A stretch of 64,000 bases of DNA from Actinostola sp. cb2023. Taxonomy: Eukaryota; Cnidaria; Anthozoa; Actiniaria; Actinostolidae. The position numbers were made by a program, and so were the translations under genes. This document shows positions 58,181 to 64,000 of the stretch, one piece after another (within the stretch, counting starts at the first letter, position 1; each line of letters starts with the position of its first letter). The notes beneath the pieces were generated by a model that worked only from the letters and a program-made list of their open reading frames with translations, was not told the DNA's origin and did not search any database. The stretch is taken from contig JAUJYZ010001406.1 of assembly GCA_033675265.1 (NCBI GenBank), forward strand, positions 1-64,000. The letters are read 5' to 3'.

Positions 58181-61100
58181 AACTATCAAGTCAACTGACA
58201 TGTACTGTAATTAGAGATAAGTAAACATAATAACGATGTAAAGGAAATGACGTGGAACTATACTTTCAAGTCAACTGACATGTACTGTAATTAGAGATAA
58301 GTAAACATAATAACGATGTAGAGGAAATGACGTGGAACTATACTATCAAGTCAACTGACATGTACTGTAATTAGAGATAAGTAAACATAATAACGATGTA
58401 AAGGAAATGACGTGGAACTATACTTTCAAGTCAACTGACATGTACTGTAATTAGAGATAAGTAAACATAATAACGATGTAAAGGAAATGACGTGGAACTA
58501 TACTATCAAGTCAACTGACATGTACTGTAATTAGAGATAAGTAAACATAATAACGATGTAAAGGAAATGACGTGGAACTATACTATCAAGTCAACTGACA
58601 TGTACTGTAATTAGAGATAAGTAAACATAATAACGATGTAAAGGAAATGACGTGGAACTATACTTTCAAGTCAACTGACATGTACTGTAATTAGAGATAA
58701 GTAAACATAATAACGATGTAAAGGAAATGACGTGGAACTATACTTTCAAGTCAACTGACATGTACTGTAATTAGAGATAAGTAAACATAATAACGATGTA
58801 AAGGAAATGACGTGGAACTATACTTTCAAGTCAACTGACATGTACTGTAATTAGAGATAAGTAAACATAATAACGATGTAAAGGAAATGACGTGGAACTA
58901 TACTTTCAAGTCAACTGACATGTACTGTAATTAGAGATAAGTAAACATTAACGAATGGATGTAAAGGAAATGACGTGGAACTATACTTTCATGTCAACTG
59001 ACATGTACTGTAATTAGAGATAAGTAAACATAATAACGATGTAAAGGAAATGACGCGAAACTACTTTCAAGTCAACTGACATGTACTGTAATTAGAGATA
59101 AGTAAACATAATAACGATGTAAAGGAAATGACGTGGAACTATACTATCAAGTCAACTGACATGTACTGTAATTAGAGATAAGTAAACATAATAACGATGT
59201 AAAGGAAATGACGTGGAACTATACTTTCAAGTCAACTGACATGTACTGTAATTAGAGATAAGTAAACATAATAACGATGTAAAGGAAATGACGTGGAACT
59301 ATACTTTCAAGTCAACTGACATGTACTGTAATTAGAGATAAGTAAACATAATAACGATGTAAAGGAAATGACGTGGAACTATACTTTCAAGTCAACTGAC
59401 ATGTACTGTAATTAGAGATAAGTAAACATAATAACGATGTAAAGGAAATGACGTGGAACTATACTATCAAGTCAACTGACATGTACTGTAATTAGAGATA
59501 AGTAAACATAATAACGATGTAAAGGAAATGACGTGGAACTATACTTTCAAGTCAACTGACATGTACTGTAATTAGAGATAAGTAAACATAATAACGATGT
59601 AAAGGAAATGACGTGGAACTATACTTTCAAGTCAACTGACATGTACTGTAATTAGAGATAAGTAAACATAATAACGATGTAAAGGAAATGACGTGGAACT
59701 ATACTTTCAAGTCAACTGACATGTACTGTAATTAGAGATAAGTAAACATAATAACGATGTAAAGGAAATGACGTGGAACTATACTTTCAAGTCAACTGAC
59801 ATGTACTGTAATTAGAGATAAGTAAACATTAACGAATGGATGTAAAGGAAATGACGTGGAACTATACTTTCATGTCAACTGACATGTACTGTAATTAGAG
59901 ATAAGTAAACATAATAACGATGTAAAGGAAATGACGCGAAACTACTTTCAAGTCAACTGACATGTACTGTAATTAGAGATAAGTAAACATAATAACGATG
60001 TAAAGGAAATGACGCGAAACTACTTTCAAGTCAACTGACATGTACTGTAATTAGAGATAAGTAAACATAATAACGAAGTAAAGAAAATGACGTGGAACTA
60101 CTTTCAAGTCAACTGACATGTACTGTAATTAGAGATAAGTAAATATAATAACGATGTAAAGGAAATGACGTGGAACTATACTTTCATGTCAACTGACATG
60201 TACTGTAATTAGAGATAAGTAAACATAATAACGATGTAAAGGAAATGACGTGAAACTACTTTCAAGTCAACTGACATGTACTGTAATTAGAGATAAGTAA
60301 ACATAATAACGATGTAAAGGAAATGAGGTGGAACTATACTGTCAAGTCAACTGACATGTACTGTAATTAGAGATAAGTAAACATAATAACGATGTAAAGG
60401 AAATGACGTGGAACTATACTATCAAGTCAACTGACATGTACTGTAATTAGAGATAAGTAAACATAATAACGATGTAAAGGAAATGACGTGAAACTATACT
60501 TTCAAGTCAACTGACATGTACTGTAATTAGAGATAAGTAAACATAATAACGATGTAAAGGAAATGACGTGGAACTATACTATCAAGTCAACTGACATGTA
60601 CTGTAATTAGAGATAAGTAAACATAATAACGATGTAAAGGAAATGACGTGGAACTATACTATCAAGTCAACTGACATGTACTGTAATTAGAGATAAGTAA
60701 ACATAATAACGATGTAAAGGAAATGACGTGGAACTATACTTTCAAGTCAACTGACATGTACTGTAATTAGAGATAAGTAAACATAATAACGATGTAAAGG
60801 AAATGACGTGGAACTATACTTTCAAGTCAACTGACATGTACTGTAATTAGAGATAAGTAAAACATAATAACGATGTAAAGGAAATGACGTGGAACTATAC
60901 TTTCAAGTCAACTGACATGTACTGTAATTAGAGATAAGTAAACATAATAACGATGTAAAGGAAATGACGTGGAACTATACTTTCAAGTCAACTGACATGT
61001 ACTTTAATTAGAGATAAGTAAACATTAACGAATGGATGTAAAGGAAATGACGTGGAACTATACTTTCATGTCAACTGACATGTACTGTAATTAGAGATAA

Positions 61101-64000
61101 GTAAACATAATAACGATGTAAAGGAAATGACGCGAAACTACTTTCAAGTCAACTGACATGTACTGTAATTAGAGATAAGTAAACATAATAACGATGTAAA
61201 GGAAATGACGTGGAACTATACTATCAAGTCAACTGACATGTACTGTAATTAGAGATAAGTAAACATAATAACGATGTAAAGGAAATGACGTGGAACTATA
61301 CTTTCAAGTCAACTGACATGTACTGTAATTAGAGATAAGTAAACATAATAACGATGTAAAGGAAATGACGTGGAACTATACTTTCAAGTCAACTGACATG
61401 TACTGTAATTAGAGATAAGTAAACATAATAACGATGTAAAGGAAATGACGTGGAACTATACTTTCAAGTCAACTGACATGTACTGTAATTAGAGATAAGT
61501 AAACATAATAACGATGTAAAGGAAATGACGTGGAACTATACTATCAAGTCAACTGACATGTACTGTAATTAGAGATAAGTAAACATAATAACGATGTAAA
61601 GGAAATGACGTGGAACTATACTTTCAAGTCAACTGACATGTACTGTAATTAGAGATAAGTAAACATAATAACGATGTAAAGGAAATGACGTGGAACTATA
61701 CTTTCAAGTCAACTGACATGTACTGTAATTAGAGATAAGTAAACATAATAACGATGTAAAGGAAATGACGTGGAACTATACTTTCAAGTCAACTGACATG
61801 TACTGTAATTAGAGATAAGTAAACATAATAACGATGTAAAGGAAATGACGTGGAACTATACTTTCAAGTCAACTGACATGTACTGTAATTAGAGATAAGT
61901 AAACATTAACGAATGGATGTAAAGGAAATGACGTGGAACTATACTTTCATGTCAACTGACATGTACTGTAATTAGAGATAAGTAAACATAATAACGATGT
62001 AAAGGAAATGACGCGAAACTACTTTCAAGTCAACTGACATGTACTGTAATTAGAGATAAGTAAACATAATAACGATGTAAAGGAAATGACGCGAAACTAC
62101 TTTCAAGTCAACTGACATGTACTGTAATTAGAGATAAGTAAACATAATAACGAAGTAAAGAAAATGACGTGGAACTACTTTCAAGTCAACTGACATGTAC
62201 TGTAATTAGAGATAAGTAAATATAATAACGATGTAAAGGAAATGACGTGGAACTATACTTTCATGTCAACTGACATGTACTGTAATTAGAGATAAGTAAA
62301 CATAATAACGATGTAAAGGAAATGACGTGAAACTACTTTCAAGTCAACTGACATGTACTGTAATTAGAGATAAGTAAACATAATAACGATGTAAAGGAAA
62401 TGACGTGGAACTATACTGTCAAGTCAACTGACATGTACTGTAATTAGAGATAAGTAAACATAATAACGATGTAAAGGAAATGACGTGGAACTATACTATC
62501 AAGTCAACTGACATGTACTGTAATTAGAGATAAGTAAACATAATAACGATGTAAAGGAAATGACGTGAAACTATACTTTCAAGTCAACTGACATGTACTG
62601 TAATTAGAGATAAGTAAACATAATAACGATGTAAAGGAAATGACGTGGAACTATACTATCAAGTCAACTGACATGTACTGTAATTAGAGATAAGTAAACA
62701 TAATAACGATGTAAAGGAAATGACGTGGAACTATACTATCAAGTCAACTGACATGTACTGTAATTAGAGATAAGTAAACATAATAACGATGTAAAGGAAA
62801 TGACGTGGAACTATACTTTCAAGTCAACTGACATGTACTGTAATTAGAGATAAGTAAACATAATAACGATGTAAAGGAAATGACGTGGAACTATACTTTC
62901 AAGTCAACTGACATGTACTGTAATTAGAGATAAGTAAACATAATAACGATGTAAAGGAAATGACGTGGAACTATACTTTCAAGTCAACTGACATGTACTG
63001 TAATTAGAGATAAGTAAACATAATAACGATGTAAAGGAAATGACGTGGAACTATACTTTCAAGTCAACTGACATGTACTGTAATTAGAGATAAGTAAACA
63101 TAACGAATGGATGTAAAGGAAATGACGTGGAACTATACTTTCATGTCAACTGACATGTACTGTAATTAGAGATAAGTAAACATAATAACGATGTAAAGGA
63201 AATGACGCGAAACTACTTTCAAGTCAACTGACATGTACTGTAATTAGAGATAAGTAAACATAATAACGATGTAAAGGAAATGACGTGGAACTATACTATC
63301 AAGTCAACTGACATGTACTGTAATTAGAGATAAGTAAACATAATAACGATGTAAAGGAAATGACGTGGAACTATACTTTCAAGTCAACTGACATGTACTG
63401 TAATTAGAGATAAGTAAAGTAAACATAATAACGATGTAAAGGAAATGACGTGGAACTATACTTTCAAGTCAACTGACATGTACTGTAATTAGAGATAAGT
63501 AAACATTAACGAATGGATGTAAAGGAAATGACGTGGAACTATACTTTCATGTCAACTGACATGTACTGTAATTAGAGATAAGTAAACATAATAACGATGT
63601 AAAGGAAATGACGCGAAACTACTTTCAAGTCAACTGACATGTACTGTAATTAGAGATAAGTAAACATAATAACGATGTAAAGGAAATGACGTGGAACTAT
63701 ACTATCAAGTCAACTGACATGTACTGTAATTAGAGATAAGTAAACATAATAACGATGTAAAGGAAATGACGTGGAACTATACTTTCAAGTCAACTGACAT
63801 GTACTGTAATTAGAGATAAGTAAACATAATAACGATGTAAAGGAAATGACGTGGAACTATACTTTCAAGTCAACTGACATGTACTGTAATTAGAGATAAG
63901 TAACATAATAACGATGTAAAGGAAATGACGTGGAACTATACTTTCAAGTCAACTGACATGTACTGTAATTAGAGATAAGTAAACATAATAACGATGTAAA
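58181..64000. repeat. 80-bp satellite array (~73 copies) with ~2.08-kb higher-order repeat, open at window end
   Basis: The 80-bp unit starts CTATCAAGTCAACTGACATG and includes GTAATTAGAGATAAGTAAAC and GGAAATGACGTGG. A rare variant, AACGAATGGATG, occurs at ~58946, 59827, 61023, 61904, 63099 and 63504. Spacings of 881, ~1196, 881 and ~1195 bp, with matching orders of other variants (GCGAAACTACTTTC, AAGTAAAGAAAATG, AAATATAATAACG), show a ~2077-bp block duplicated in tandem. Each unit has a forkhead-like GTAAACA and a GATA-like AGATAA. No coding. Confidence 0.98.

Overview
The window looks like nuclear DNA of a cnidarian, most likely an anthozoan (sea anemone or coral). The evidence is AT-rich eukaryotic sequence, many short terminal-inverted-repeat (TIR) elements, two intronless rhodopsin-class receptors, and four copies of a collagen / 3x immunoglobulin / fibrinogen protein. 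That domain order matches the cnidarian ficolin-like proteins (CniFLs) described from anthozoan genomes. No genus can be assigned from sequence alone.

Layout. 1-464: frameshifted remnant of a THAP zinc-finger exon. 0.49-2.74 kb: a nearly 1 kb ATT microsatellite and a 74-bp satellite. 2.7-4.5 kb: three small TIR or foldback elements. 4.6-5.8 kb: GPCR 1 (minus strand). 5.8-17.7 kb: no convincing genes, but a long foldback element, 89-, 61- and 62-bp tandem repeats, microsatellites and a 43-G run. 17.8-18.9 kb: GPCR 2 (plus strand), a paralogue of GPCR 1 placed head-to-head with it. 19.5-21.3 kb: a TIR element, 89-bp repeats and a 105-bp tandem repeat.

21.3-57.8 kb: four direct repeats (units A-D), each with a conserved promoter (palindromic NF-kB-type site, CRE-type site, TATA-like box) and an intronless CniFL gene. 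Units A-C also carry a long array of one 58-bp repeat downstream and a conserved spacer. Every copy has at least one frame-breaking lesion: A lost its start context and has a 411-bp element, B has two compensating 1-bp indels, C has two 1-bp insertions, and D has a 4-bp insertion with a stop. Some of the 1-bp events may be assembly errors. The copies are nearly identical except for a cluster of amino-acid changes in the fibrinogen ligand pocket. The 58-bp arrays account for most of the difference in unit length.

58.2-64.0 kb: an 80-bp satellite with a ~2.08 kb higher-order repeat, running off the window end.

The most interesting system is the CniFL array: candidate membrane-anchored innate pattern-recognition lectins with immune-type promoter motifs, pocket-focused diversity, variable collagen stalks, and satellite blocks that could promote unequal exchange. 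Expression and function are inference; structure and sequence are read directly.
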